From JACMJP01 sp046160675 (lineage in GTDB: Bacteria > Bacteroidota > Bacteroidia > Chitinophagales > BACL12), in the NCBI GenBank assembly GCA_046160675.1, contig JBJXHH010000230.1, forward strand, positions 1 through 53,571: a stretch of 53,571 bases of DNA, given 5' to 3'. Made by a program: the position numbers and the translations under genes. Below, one piece after another: positions 8,036 to 16,692 of the stretch. Under the pieces are notes generated by a model, which was given only the letters and a program-made list of their open reading frames with translations, did no database searches and had not been told where the DNA came from. The first letter of the stretch is position 1. Each line of letters starts with the position of its first letter.

Positions 8036-11000
8036 TTATTTCCTGCTTCGCTTTTCAAGTTCTTCAATACGCTCAAGTTCTTTAAAGGTTCTCCAGCGTT
8101 CATCAGAATCAAAATAAGCTCTAAGGCCGTTTTTTTCTAATTTCTCCAGTAACGAAATCAGCCTGCTCAATTCAGTGGAATTTGAAGCTGCATAATCTTT
8201 AGGAAGTATTCCCCTTTCCGCAGTAGTGTTAGATTGATAAGATCCATTATTTCCTCCTGTGTAAGAAGTAATAAATTTTGAATTAGGGGCATATCCTGAA
8301 CTTGTCATCCAATCAGGATATCTTCCGGTGGTTCTGTGGTATTCCAAGCCCTGAATAACCGGGCCTGTCACAGGGTCGTTTACTTGTTTATTGCTGGCAA
8401 TATATTCCTGACCCTTCTCCCCGGCAATATACATCCTGGCATCATGAGTAAATCCTCCCTGAGCAAAAGTTGGAAGTACTTTATTCAACAATGCTGATAC
8501 AGCTCCACCAGCGATACCCGCCAAAACAATATTTAATGGGAATGGCACTTTTGCAAGTATTTTCCCAATTTGTATTGCAATAGCTTTTGCTATGTAAGCT
8601 TTTATTTCCTGTTTGATAGCATTCAGAACAGATTTTGCTGCACTTACTTCTTCATTGGCACTATCTACAGCTGCAGCGCCCGCATAAAAAGTAGCTTCAG
8701 CCAGGGCTTGTTTTGACGCTATTATGTTTTCATCCGTTTCCTTTAGTTTGTTTCCAGATTGCTCTGCTGCTTTATTCACTTTAGAGAATGCTGCTTCAAG
8801 GCCCTTGGCAATACCTTCGCCAATTGCCAGCATTTTCGCCTCATTAAAATTCTGCAGAGCCTTATCCCATGCATCCATTATGTTTTGAACGGTATGATCA
8901 TTTGCAAGCCCGAGTTTAACAAGTGTATCGTACAAGTTTTGAAACTCTGCATTGATTTTAGCAATAGCACTTTGTTCTTCATCATAAGTGAGGGCTTCTA
9001 ATTCAAGGAGGAAAGCTTCCTGTTCAGCAACTAGTTTTACCTGCTGTTCATTTCTCTTTGCCGCTATCTCGGCATTCATCAATTCTTCTATTTCAACTAA
9101 TAGTACTTTGTGATTTTTGGCGAGATCTATTTCCTCAGCGTATTTGTCTTTTATTTGTTGGATCTCCTTTTCATTTTCATTTAATGAATTGAGAAACAAA
9201 ACTTTTTGATTTTGTTCTATGAATTTCTTTAACCGTTCACTTTCGGCTTGATAATTCTGTGTTCTTTTTTCAAGCTCTTTTTTCTCTTCCTCAGTTCTGT
9301 ATTTCTCTTCTTCTTTAATGGCATCTTCAGTTGTGGTTTTTATTTCCTGCACCACTCCAAAGTATGCATCCAGACTTATATTTGCCATCTGTGCAGCTTT
9401 CTGCATCGCAAATTGGTCTTCTCCAGATAAAGATTGTCCAAGCTCCTGCTCTAACTTCAGGAACGAATTAACGATTTGCGCATTGAAGCCTTGAATTATG
9501 GCAAGTTGTTCTTTAGCTTCTTCATCATCAAACTTCAATAATTCAGTATAGCTTCCCTGTCTTCCATGTGTTGTTTGTTTTTTGCCTCCTGCATTTAATT
9601 CTTCTACTAGTTTTTTAACGTCGTTCTGCATTTTTTCAATCTCTTTCCTTGAAGTTTTAATAGCATCTGCGTTTAGGAGTTCAGCCATACGCTTGTTTGC
9701 ATGAATTGCATCAACAACTTTTCCTGTACTTATGGCAATCGCATTACCATATTCATCCCATTTTGTTACAGCAGTGGGAATTGCTGCAGCTATCTGATCA
9801 ATAATACTTCTTAATTCAGTTTGTTCTTCTTTACTCAATAAACTTGCATTGGTAAGTTGGTTATAACGTTGGTATAAAGGACGCATTTTAGCTTCAAGGT
9901 TTTCTGAAGCTTCTTTTTGTAATTTCCATTCATCTGTCAGCTTTTGTGATTCTCTCCTGGTATCACCTAAATAATCAATAGCCTGTGTTAACCATTTAGT
10001 TAGGTCGTTATTCATGATGTAACCATTAATACGTTTCATCAATTTATCGAATGATGCAGCAAGTGTAGTGTTGTTTGTAGTAAATTCTTTATTGATAGAG
10101 TTTCCTTTCTCAAATTCTTCATTTGCAAAACTCATTGCTTTTCTTACCTCATCAGTATTGTTGGCGAGGGTGCCGAATACTCCTGTTGCACGGCCACCCT
10201 CAATTCCCAGTTCACCAAGCGAAGCTGTAAGGTCAACTAATCCATTACTTGTTTTATTTGCACCTTCTAGAACCCGGAGAAAAGCTTCCAAAGCATTTTT
10301 GTCGAGCAAGTCAATAAATTCTTGCGTACTCATTCCGGCAAACTTTGCATAGGTTTCAGCATCATCTGCCATTTTAATGAATAGTTTACTCAGGGCTGTG
10401 CTGGAAGTTTCACTCGTCTGGCCAAGCGAATCCAAAACACTTCCCAAGGCAATAATATCTGTAACTGAAATTTTTGCTAGTGGTGCAATACCTCCCATCC
10501 GGTTCAGGAAGTCTACAATGTATCCTTCGCTGGCTTCACTGCTTTGGCCTACACTATTAATTGCACTTCCCACTTTGAGCATTGCATCTTCAAGCCCGAA
10601 TTGGTCTTTAAGCTTGAAGATGTTTACGATTTTACCAATGCTATTTATTGCATCATCGCCCAGATCTTCACCAAGTGCAATTTTGATTTTATCTGCAGCT
10701 CGTACAAAGCCTAATATATCTTCTTTAGCAACTCCCAGCTTGCCGCCTTCTTTCGCAAGCGCTAACAATTCTGTTCTTGCTGTTCTTGTATCGAAGCTGC
10801 CAAACTGGTCATTCAGTTTTTCAACTTCCTCAGTTGTCATTCCAGTTGTCTTTTGCACCCCTGCAAGAGCATCGCTCATTTTTAAGGCATTCTGAACACC
10901 GCTTCCGATTTTTGATAATACTGCAGTTACCCCAAGGTAGCCCAGCGCAAGCCCGCCAAAGACCTTTCCCTGGAAGAGCATTTCCTGCCATACTGTTCTG

Positions 11001-11392
11001 CTTTTTGAGGTTTCAGCATTCAGTTTTTTCACACTTGTCAAGGCACGGTTAGTGGAAGCTGAAGCATCATTTCCGCTCTTCTTCCAAGCTGCTGCATTTT
11101 TATTCAGCGCCGCAGTGTTTGCATTTATTCTCGAAGTTGTAGCATCCACTTCATTGTGGACGCTTTTCCATGCTAATGAAAAATTCTTTATCTGATTTTT
11201 ATGAAAGTCAAGTTCAGATTTTTTGTCAGTAAGTTTTTTCAGGGTATCATCATACTCTTTTGTTCCTGCTTTTGCTTTCTTCCATTCATTAGTGAACTTA
11301 CGCACTTCAGCTTCCATTTCTTTTATGGATCCTTTAGCCTGTGTATTGTTTATAAATACATTTACTTTCCTGCTTTGCGCAATTTCAGACAT
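8036..11392 (-). CDS. Tail tape measure protein
   Basis: 1118 residues. Sets the length of the siphovirus tail; at about 0.15 nm per residue this suggests a tail near 170 nm. Order: helical N-terminus (1-110), the conserved tape-measure segment (about 150-420, with LAKEGGKLG and TSETSSTALSKLF), long coiled coils (470-880), a hydrophobic stretch (LAKVPFPLNIVLAGIAGGAVSALL) and a C-terminal TFAQGGFT region seen in many tape measures. Overlaps the upstream gene by 8 bases and is transcribed from P2. Confidence 0.93.
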   Translation of the reverse strand: MSEIAQSRKVNVFINNTQAKGSIKEMEAEVRKFTNEWKKAKAGTKEYDDTLKKLTDKKSELDFHKNQIKNFSLAWKSVHNEVDATTSRINANTAALNKNAAAWKKSGNDASASTNRALTSVKKLNAETSKSRTVWQEMLFQGKVFGGLALGYLGVTAVLSKIGSGVQNALKMSDALAGVQKTTGMTTEEVEKLNDQFGSFDTRTARTELLALAKEGGKLGVAKEDILGFVRAADKIKIALGEDLGDDAINSIGKIVNIFKLKDQFGLEDAMLKVGSAINSVGQSSEASEGYIVDFLNRMGGIAPLAKISVTDIIALGSVLDSLGQTSETSSTALSKLFIKMADDAETYAKFAGMSTQEFIDLLDKNALEAFLRVLEGANKTSNGLVDLTASLGELGIEGGRATGVFGTLANNTDEVRKAMSFANEEFEKGNSINKEFTTNNTTLAASFDKLMKRINGYIMNNDLTKWLTQAIDYLGDTRRESQKLTDEWKLQKEASENLEAKMRPLYQRYNQLTNASLLSKEEQTELRSIIDQIAAAIPTAVTKWDEYGNAIAISTGKVVDAIHANKRMAELLNADAIKTSRKEIEKMQNDVKKLVEELNAGGKKQTTHGRQGSYTELLKFDDEEAKEQLAIIQGFNAQIVNSFLKLEQELGQSLSGEDQFAMQKAAQMANISLDAYFGVVQEIKTTTEDAIKEEEKYRTEEEKKELEKRTQNYQAESERLKKFIEQNQKVLFLNSLNENEKEIQQIKDKYAEEIDLAKNHKVLLVEIEELMNAEIAAKRNEQQVKLVAEQEAFLLELEALTYDEEQSAIAKINAEFQNLYDTLVKLGLANDHTVQNIMDAWDKALQNFNEAKMLAIGEGIAKGLEAAFSKVNKAAEQSGNKLKETDENIIASKQALAEATFYAGAAAVDSANEEVSAAKSVLNAIKQEIKAYIAKAIAIQIGKILAKVPFPLNIVLAGIAGGAVSALLNKVLPTFAQGGFTHDARMYIAGEKGQEYIASNKQVNDPVTGPVIQGLEYHRTTGRYPDWMTSSGYAPNSKFITSYTGGNNGSYQSNTTAERGILPKDYAASNSTELSRLISLLEKLEKNGLRAYFDSDERWRTFKELERIEELEKRSRK

Positions 11393-11834
11393 TGGTTATT
11401 TTGATTGTTTTAATTGTAGCATCAGCATAATAATTTGTTACGAGCTGGGCAAGTTTCGGAGTAGCTTCGTCGAGTGTTGGATTTAGCCAAGGCTTAGCTG
11501 GCCGGTTTCCTGTTCCCATTTTTCCAAAGCTTAACGGATTGGTAGATCTCTTTAAACCATGCAGGTACCAGGTACTTCCCTTCTGCCCACCTGCACCGGT
11601 ATGTGCTCCAGTTTCGATATAAATTCCCGTGCGTTCAAAACCTATCCCAATTCTTTCTATTTCCTCCCCATTTTTCCGAAAGCCAATTCCAATGCTTTCC
11701 CTTGTTTTTCCTGTATCTGTTACAATACTTGAAATTGATTTTTCATATAATTCAGTACTGGCCCACTGTCTTATGTCAGCATTGTACAGTTCTGAATCAA
11801 CCGGTTTTACAGCCTCAGTTTCGACACTTAGCAT
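11385..11834 (-). CDS. Putative tail completion / HK97 gp10-like protein
   Basis: 149 residues. Pattern fits small tail-completion proteins: charged helix, then GKTRESIGIGF, then ERTGIYIETGAHTG and a proline-rich KPWLNPTLDE near the C-terminus. The frame can start at TTG 11840, but that codon is part of the P2 -7 box; ATG 11834, 3 bases after the box, is preferred, implying a leaderless message. Directly precedes the tape measure gene. Confidence 0.6.
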   Translation of the reverse strand: MLSVETEAVKPVDSELYNADIRQWASTELYEKSISSIVTDTGKTRESIGIGFRKNGEEIERIGIGFERTGIYIETGAHTGAGGQKGSTWYLHGLKRSTNPLSFGKMGTGNRPAKPWLNPTLDEATPKLAQLVTNYYADATIKTIKITNV

Positions 11835-11837
11835 AAT

Positions 11838-11873
11838 CAAAAGTATTTTTAGATTTTTGTGTACAAAAGGACA
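11838..11873 (-). promoter_or_regulatory. Late promoter P2
   Basis: Minus strand: TGTCCTTTTG (11873-11864), 18 bases, TACTTTTG (11845-11838). Drives the tail-completion and tape-measure genes. Confidence 0.85.
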
Positions 11874-11951
11874 GAAGGTATATGCGGCAGATAGATAACA
11901 ATAAGTTTAAGGGGGCTGTGATCACAGCCTTGGTTATTATATGCCTTTACA

Positions 11952-12821
11952 TTATTTTGTATTATGTTTTTGGGATTTCAGCCTAGCGGCTTCTAATTTT
12001 TCCTCCATCTGTTTCCCCCTTTTATTTACATGAGGTATCCATTCAAATACTTCCCATGCAAGGCTTTTCTTCACTTTTGAAACGTCTGTAAAATGATTAG
12101 AGAGGTCGTTAATGATATCTTTCCAGGTATCCGTTTTTTTTGCCATGCTTTCAGGATTGAGTTTCCTGAACATTTTCCTGTTATGGTTGATCATATACAG
12201 GCGTTGCGCCCGGTACTGCAGGTAGACAGCAATTTTTAATTCACGGTTCAGCTGCTCAAATGCAATTGCCCGTTTGTAACAATCATCTACCTGAAAAACT
12301 TCAAACTCTGGTTTGAAGAGTACAGCACACAAATTTTCGAGCGGATCTAAATTTTGATTTTTAATCATCATATCAAGAAATTGCTCAGCTTCAGCAAATT
12401 CCTCTATTGTTATATTCCTCAAGCCAGGTGTATGAGAAACATAATTTGTACCGTTCAGTTTAAAATGTGAAATAATAGATTTATAACCTTCAGGTTCTTT
12501 GAGTAACCAGTTGAATAACCATTTTTCCGGGTCCGGATTGAAATTGTTTGTGTAGAGCTGATAAACTGCTTCCGGTTCGGTGCGCAGGAATATATACCCA
12601 AACAATCCGAATATTTTTCGTTTGGGGAAATTACACAGGTGGTGGATTATTCTTTTATAAAAGCCTTCGTCAAGCTGCCAGGGATATTCTGAAGCAAGGA
12701 AAAGAATATCTCTTTCTGTCAGGTCATTAAATTCAACCGGCACCTTGAAGTGCCAGTTGAATTTTCTTTCTATCCACGGAAATCTTCCGTTTGTATTCAT
12801 CCCGAATGAGCAAGGTATCAT
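11952..12821 (-). CDS. Hypothetical protein in late region
   Basis: 289 residues, start ATG overlapping the stop of the glycoside hydrolase gene (ATGA). Rich in aromatic residues (FPWIERKFNWHFKVP, PEKWLFNWLLKEPEGY) with a basic helical C-terminus (KRGKQMEEKLEAARLKSQK). No signal peptide, although the gene before it has one. I do not recognise the family. Position between the hydrolase and the tape-measure operon suggests a tail or assembly role, but this is inference only. Confidence 0.6.
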   Translation of the reverse strand: MIPCSFGMNTNGRFPWIERKFNWHFKVPVEFNDLTERDILFLASEYPWQLDEGFYKRIIHHLCNFPKRKIFGLFGYIFLRTEPEAVYQLYTNNFNPDPEKWLFNWLLKEPEGYKSIISHFKLNGTNYVSHTPGLRNITIEEFAEAEQFLDMMIKNQNLDPLENLCAVLFKPEFEVFQVDDCYKRAIAFEQLNRELKIAVYLQYRAQRLYMINHNRKMFRKLNPESMAKKTDTWKDIINDLSNHFTDVSKVKKSLAWEVFEWIPHVNKRGKQMEEKLEAARLKSQKHNTK

Positions 12822-14596
12822 AATCCTGTCATTGTCAAAGTCATGGTTTTATGATCTCTGAAAAGAATGGATACGCTTATTCCTGTTTCCATGTCAATCA
12901 TCTCTACAGGAAACACTACTGACCTTTGCCCTTTGAACTCCGGCCATATGGCAGCTAGTTCTTTATTTGTATTGAATATGTAGCGCTTTCCATTTTTGCA
13001 CCAATTAAATATATCTACAAATACAGCTACCTCGCCTGTATTTGGGTTTGTTATATAAAAATTGATGTTATCTACATCAATAGTAATTCCGGTTTGTGCA
13101 GCAAGATCAGGAATTACTGTTTTTTCAAATTTTGGATATATCTGGTGGTCAAATTCCACCACAGGATCTTCACATTTCAAACTTCCATCAGGATTCAGGA
13201 AACGTTCATCATGCAGGTAATCATCATTTCTGCCACTGTTACAATACTCATTATCCAGGTTGTAGGTAGCAGGGCATGTTCCGGTGTTGCCGGGAATTGT
13301 ATCTGTTGGTTCATCAGGAATTGTATCTGAAGGAATGAATATAGTAGTATCACAAATTTGTTTTGTCTCATAAATGGGTTTATATATCGTATCATATGAT
13401 ACATCAGCAACATAAACAAAGCACATCTTCTTTCTTAAAAACCTCTTTATACAAACTGTATCGTAGTTATTTACCTGTGTAATTACAGGGGAATAATAAC
13501 TGACGTAAGATGTATCTCTGCAATTTTCTATAATCGTATCCGTTTCTGATGGCACAGCATTCAATTGTTGCAAAAAAGAAAAATAACTGGTGTTTCTTTT
13601 TTGCCCGGTTTTCCTCTCTGTTCCGTAAATCATCCCATATTTATCAGGCGCTACTCCTGAATGCAGACAGAAGTCTGAAAAGTTGTTTTTCCCTGCTTCA
13701 AAAAGTCTTGAAACGAGGAAAGCATTTAACTCAGTATTGCCAATGAGCGCAGATGGTTGACTGTTGCATTCAGTAACAATGAATTTTTTTATATTAGGGA
13801 ATTGCGCTTTCATTTTCTTGAACTGATCATCAAAATCCCAATTCTGTATTTGCGAGAATGCAGCAGCAGTGTCTACAGGTTGTTTCAATGCAGGGAATTC
13901 TCTGGCATCGTAATAAGGATGGAATACTACTCCATCCCGCACATCTATAACCGCCTTCAATGCGGCTATCCATGCTTCATGTTTTTTTGATGTTCGAACC
14001 CCGGTTGCAGGAACGGGATGATATACGGTGATACCTTTGAAACGAAGTAACTCTGCGAGAGGCTCTGTTCTTTTTCTGTAATCGTCGAAAATATGATTGA
14101 ATTGGGAATATGTTTCGTTTCCCAACTCTACTCCTACCACATTCACCCCATTGCTAAGTAAATAATCAACCGGGTATAATGCTGCTTCAGGAGAGATGAA
14201 TACATTGCAGCAGTATATTACCCTCATGTGTGGATACTTCTTCTGCATCGCTATAACATTATTCAAATAACTTGTTGCAGGCTGTTCGTCAGCCTTTCTC
14301 TTCCATTTCTCATTGGCGCCGGAAAGTTCTTCTTCCTCATCGCTCCCGTATTTTTCAAGAATTGAATCTATAGAGGCATGTGTTATACCCCATCCACCCG
14401 CAGCAAGCGGATCTGCGAATTTCACTATTGCGCCTCCGGGAACTCGTAGGGTAAAGGCTTCGTTGCCTACGGCATCCTGAAGCCAAGCATCCGATTGCGC
14501 AGTTTGGTTTTCAAAAAACCCAGCTCCATTGAAGCCAATAAATTGTGAGTAGCTGAGGAATGGTGATAATAAGAGAAATAAAAGAATTTTTTTCAT
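12818..14596 (-). CDS. Secreted clan-A glycoside hydrolase (GH51/GH79-like) encoded by phage
   Basis: 592 residues with a signal peptide MKKILLFLLLSPFLSYSQ, so it is exported to the periplasm or beyond. Residues about 20-345 look like a (beta/alpha)8 barrel: RVPGGAIVKF (51-60) resembles the RxPGG motif of GH51/GH79, GNE (159-161) gives the acid/base Glu161, HPYY (226-229) follows and VTE (274-276) gives the nucleophile Glu276. A Cys-rich, Asp/Thr/Pro linker (about 365-455) leads to a C-terminal beta domain. Substrate unknown; arabinose- or uronate-containing surface glycan is plausible. It is transcribed from late promoter P3, so a lysis-time or virion-linked depolymerase is more likely than a lysogeny gene. 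ATG 14596 is chosen over upstream TTG 14620 because of the signal peptide. Confidence 0.75.
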   Translation of the reverse strand: MKKILLFLLLSPFLSYSQFIGFNGAGFFENQTAQSDAWLQDAVGNEAFTLRVPGGAIVKFADPLAAGGWGITHASIDSILEKYGSDEEEELSGANEKWKRKADEQPATSYLNNVIAMQKKYPHMRVIYCCNVFISPEAALYPVDYLLSNGVNVVGVELGNETYSQFNHIFDDYRKRTEPLAELLRFKGITVYHPVPATGVRTSKKHEAWIAALKAVIDVRDGVVFHPYYDAREFPALKQPVDTAAAFSQIQNWDFDDQFKKMKAQFPNIKKFIVTECNSQPSALIGNTELNAFLVSRLFEAGKNNFSDFCLHSGVAPDKYGMIYGTERKTGQKRNTSYFSFLQQLNAVPSETDTIIENCRDTSYVSYYSPVITQVNNYDTVCIKRFLRKKMCFVYVADVSYDTIYKPIYETKQICDTTIFIPSDTIPDEPTDTIPGNTGTCPATYNLDNEYCNSGRNDDYLHDERFLNPDGSLKCEDPVVEFDHQIYPKFEKTVIPDLAAQTGITIDVDNINFYITNPNTGEVAVFVDIFNWCKNGKRYIFNTNKELAAIWPEFKGQRSVVFPVEMIDMETGISVSILFRDHKTMTLTMTGL

Positions 14597-14609
14597 TGTA
14601 TTTTTTATG

Positions 14610-14645
14610 CAAAAGAGCAAACTACACAGCTGAAATTAAAGGACA
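14610..14645 (-). promoter_or_regulatory. Late promoter P3
   Basis: Minus strand: TGTCCTTTAA (14645-14636), 18 bases, CTCTTTTG (14617-14610). The least conserved of the seven -7 boxes, but spacing is exact. The leader before ATG 14596 is 13 bases. Confidence 0.75.
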
Positions 14646-14690
14646 GAAAAACCCCCGGGAAAAAAGGATTTCACACCTAAAAACCGGGGG
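14646..14690 (-). terminator. Terminator behind the lysis operon, abutting P3
   Basis: Minus strand: CCCCCGG (14690-14684) pairs with CCGGGGG (14658-14652), then TTTTT. The T tract runs straight into the -33 element of P3, so one operon ends where the next begins. Confidence 0.7.
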
Positions 14691-14711
14691 ACAGCCGCTG
14701 CTTACTGTATC

Positions 14712-15284
14712 TTAAAATTCTTTAAGCAAAGCATAGCTTACAACATGGTTGTATGTAAGAGCTAAAATTGTTTTGTATTTATCAAGCTGATTCGCAACCT
14801 GGCATCCTTCACTCCATCCATTGATAAAATATTTTTTGATGTTTGTTACCAAGTCGTAACTATTAAAGTGGAAGTTAGTAAAGTAATTCCCTTCAGTCAC
14901 TTCCCCTATTTCTTCGGATAATTCATTATTGTTATCATCCCGGTAATATTTCATGTTACCTACCTGACGCAATGCTTCCATTCTTCCCTTGTGCAGTCCG
15001 TGGCGGTATACATCGTAATATATTTCATCTGCTTTAATAATTGCTGATCCCTTTCCGTTGGTATTTAGCCAACCGCCTAATAATGATTTGCTTCCAGGGT
15101 TTGTTGTTCCGGAAGTAGTTACCTTGAAAGTGCTTTCAATGAATAAATAAAATTTGTCGTCAAATTGATTGAATACATCTTCTCTACTTCTTACGCCAAT
15201 CAGGAGGTATTTCGGCATATAGATAAAAGAAGGGAGGCTTTTAACCCGGTCAATTAACTCCTTATCCTCATAATTTCTAACCAT
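14712..15284 (-). CDS. Putative endolysin (murein hydrolase with WSEGCQV motif)
   Basis: 190 residues, no signal peptide. The C-terminal GWSEGCQVAN (about 155-164) has the S-x-G-C core found in YkuD-like L,D-transpeptidase-fold enzymes and in a family of Bacteroidota phage lysins; NFHFNSYD just before it may supply the histidine. Located right after a holin-like gene and followed by a terminator, which is the usual place for an endolysin. It is expected to cut peptidoglycan once the holin opens the inner membrane. The enzymatic bond cannot be told from sequence. Confidence 0.65.
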   Translation of the reverse strand: MVRNYEDKELIDRVKSLPSFIYMPKYLLIGVRSREDVFNQFDDKFYLFIESTFKVTTSGTTNPGSKSLLGGWLNTNGKGSAIIKADEIYYDVYRHGLHKGRMEALRQVGNMKYYRDDNNNELSEEIGEVTEGNYFTNFHFNSYDLVTNIKKYFINGWSEGCQVANQLDKYKTILALTYNHVVSYALLKEF

Positions 15285-15290
15285 AATAAT

Positions 15291-15470
15291 TTAATTTTTA
15301 AACAGAGAAACAATGAAGGCTACCAACCCGCCTACTATTGCAGATACCAAGGTTGATATCATTCCGCTCTTTGTTTTCAGTTCGGTAATATCCTGAAGAT
15401 ATACATCTTGTTTCGCCTCAATTTTGGTTAGCCGCTCGTTGAGCAACTTGTACATTTCATCATTAGTCAT
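15291..15470 (-). CDS. Holin-like small membrane protein (XhlA type)
   Basis: 59 residues, found by translating the minus strand: MTNDEMYKLLNERLTKIEAK, then one hydrophobic helix (STLVSAIVGGLVAFIVSLF) and KN at the end. A charged amphipathic helix followed by a single membrane span is the layout of XhlA-type holins. The start overlaps the stop of the upstream gene (ATGA) and the endolysin start follows 6 bases after its stop, giving a compact lysis cassette. Confidence 0.7.
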   Translation of the reverse strand: MTNDEMYKLLNERLTKIEAKQDVYLQDITELKTKSGMISTLVSAIVGGLVAFIVSLFKN

Positions 15471-15649
15471 AATAGTCGCACAGGTGTTTTTGTAATTTTT
15501 CGCATTATGGCATTAACAATGAGCATCATCCAAGAAAACTCTTCATCGGTCATTTCTAAAGCACCATCTTTAACAAGCTGGGCATAAATGCACATAGCAA
15601 CGTTTACCCAAAGTGTTTTGGATATAAGAATGGATTTGTTAATTTTCAT
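15467..15649 (-). CDS. Small hypothetical protein of the lysis cassette
   Basis: 60 residues: MKINKSILISKTLWVNVAMC at the start, a hydrophobic segment (LWVNVAMCIYAQLV), an acidic turn and a second apolar helix (FSWMMLIVNAIM). It resembles small phage membrane proteins found next to holins. Possibly a second holin or antiholin; inferred from position and hydropathy. Confidence 0.6.
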   Translation of the reverse strand: MKINKSILISKTLWVNVAMCIYAQLVKDGALEMTDEEFSWMMLIVNAIMRKITKTPVRLL

Positions 15650-15664
15650 ATCAATTTATTTATA

Positions 15665-16690
15665 TTAGAATAATCCTATTACTTTATCATCTGCATTATT
15701 TATGTCATCGCCATCTTCCTGAATTTCTTCCTCCTCTGCCAGGCGGCTGGCATAAGCATCAGATTCTTCATACAATGGGTAGTCAGTGAAATTTTCAAAC
15801 AAGTATTCTCTCATTTCAGTGAGGATGGTTTGCCCGTTTGATAGGCTTGACATTACACCCTCACTGTAACTTTCTGAGCTAGCAGGTTTTTTTACATCAA
15901 TACTTTGTCTGTCTCCAATCGATCTTTCAGTAATCCCAAAATCACTAACATTTATACGTAACCTTGGGGCGCCGTCTGAAAAAGAAAGTAATGCCACTGC
16001 GGGTCTTATAAAGTCATCGAGCAATACTAAATTTTCATCAGATACGTCATCATCCAGTATCTGCTGTTTTATTTCATAGTATAACTCTTTCCCTAGATAT
16101 TGCCTGACATAGTATTTTTCGACCATACGAATGCTTGGCTTAAGCATCCTGTAGAGCTGGTAAGAATCATCAATCCAAAAGCTTTTGCTGTATTGTTTTG
16201 CAGTTAGAATAAACAACTCCCGGTGATTTGCCCTCTCATCACTTGATTCCCAATCAGGATAATCACCCGCTGTGCTTTCCCAAAGGAAGTTCAGCAATTC
16301 CTCTATTGCATTGAACCCGGTATAGGCAAAATCATTTTTTATATCGATCAGGCGCCACTGGCTGGCCGGGAGGCCCTTGTCGCTCTGTGGAACACTGATG
16401 CCCATTGATGAAAAATATACAGCTCCTATGTTTGTATGAGACAGTGCCGCAAGGTTTGCAATTATGTTTTGGCAGTAGGGTAGCAGCAATTCCTGTTCAG
16501 GTGTGAGGGTATCGTCGTCGAAATTATCGCTCAGCGAATCGAATTCATCTTTCCCTAATACATCAATAACAAATTTATTTATCACAGTATTAATCTGTGG
16601 CTCCATGTTCTCAATTGTGAATGAGATATTAGAGCTGATATAATTTTTCAGTTCTTCTGCTCCGGTTTCGCCTGTGTGGAATAGTTTCAT
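15665..16690 (-). CDS. DUF6712-like head-tail connector protein
   Basis: 341 residues, directly behind the portal gene with 2 bases between. Helical, with the segment GLPASQWRLIDIKNDFAYTGFNAIEELLNFLWE (in parts) and an acidic C-terminal tail (EEEEIQEDGDD). From memory this matches DUF6712, a family found beside portal genes of Bacteroidota phages, where a connector or head-completion role is assumed. Part of operon P4. Confidence 0.55.
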   Translation of the reverse strand: MKLFHTGETGAEELKNYISSNISFTIENMEPQINTVINKFVIDVLGKDEFDSLSDNFDDDTLTPEQELLLPYCQNIIANLAALSHTNIGAVYFSSMGISVPQSDKGLPASQWRLIDIKNDFAYTGFNAIEELLNFLWESTAGDYPDWESSDERANHRELFILTAKQYSKSFWIDDSYQLYRMLKPSIRMVEKYYVRQYLGKELYYEIKQQILDDDVSDENLVLLDDFIRPAVALLSFSDGAPRLRINVSDFGITERSIGDRQSIDVKKPASSESYSEGVMSSLSNGQTILTEMREYLFENFTDYPLYEESDAYASRLAEEEEIQEDGDDINNADDKVIGLF

Positions 16691-16692
16691 AT

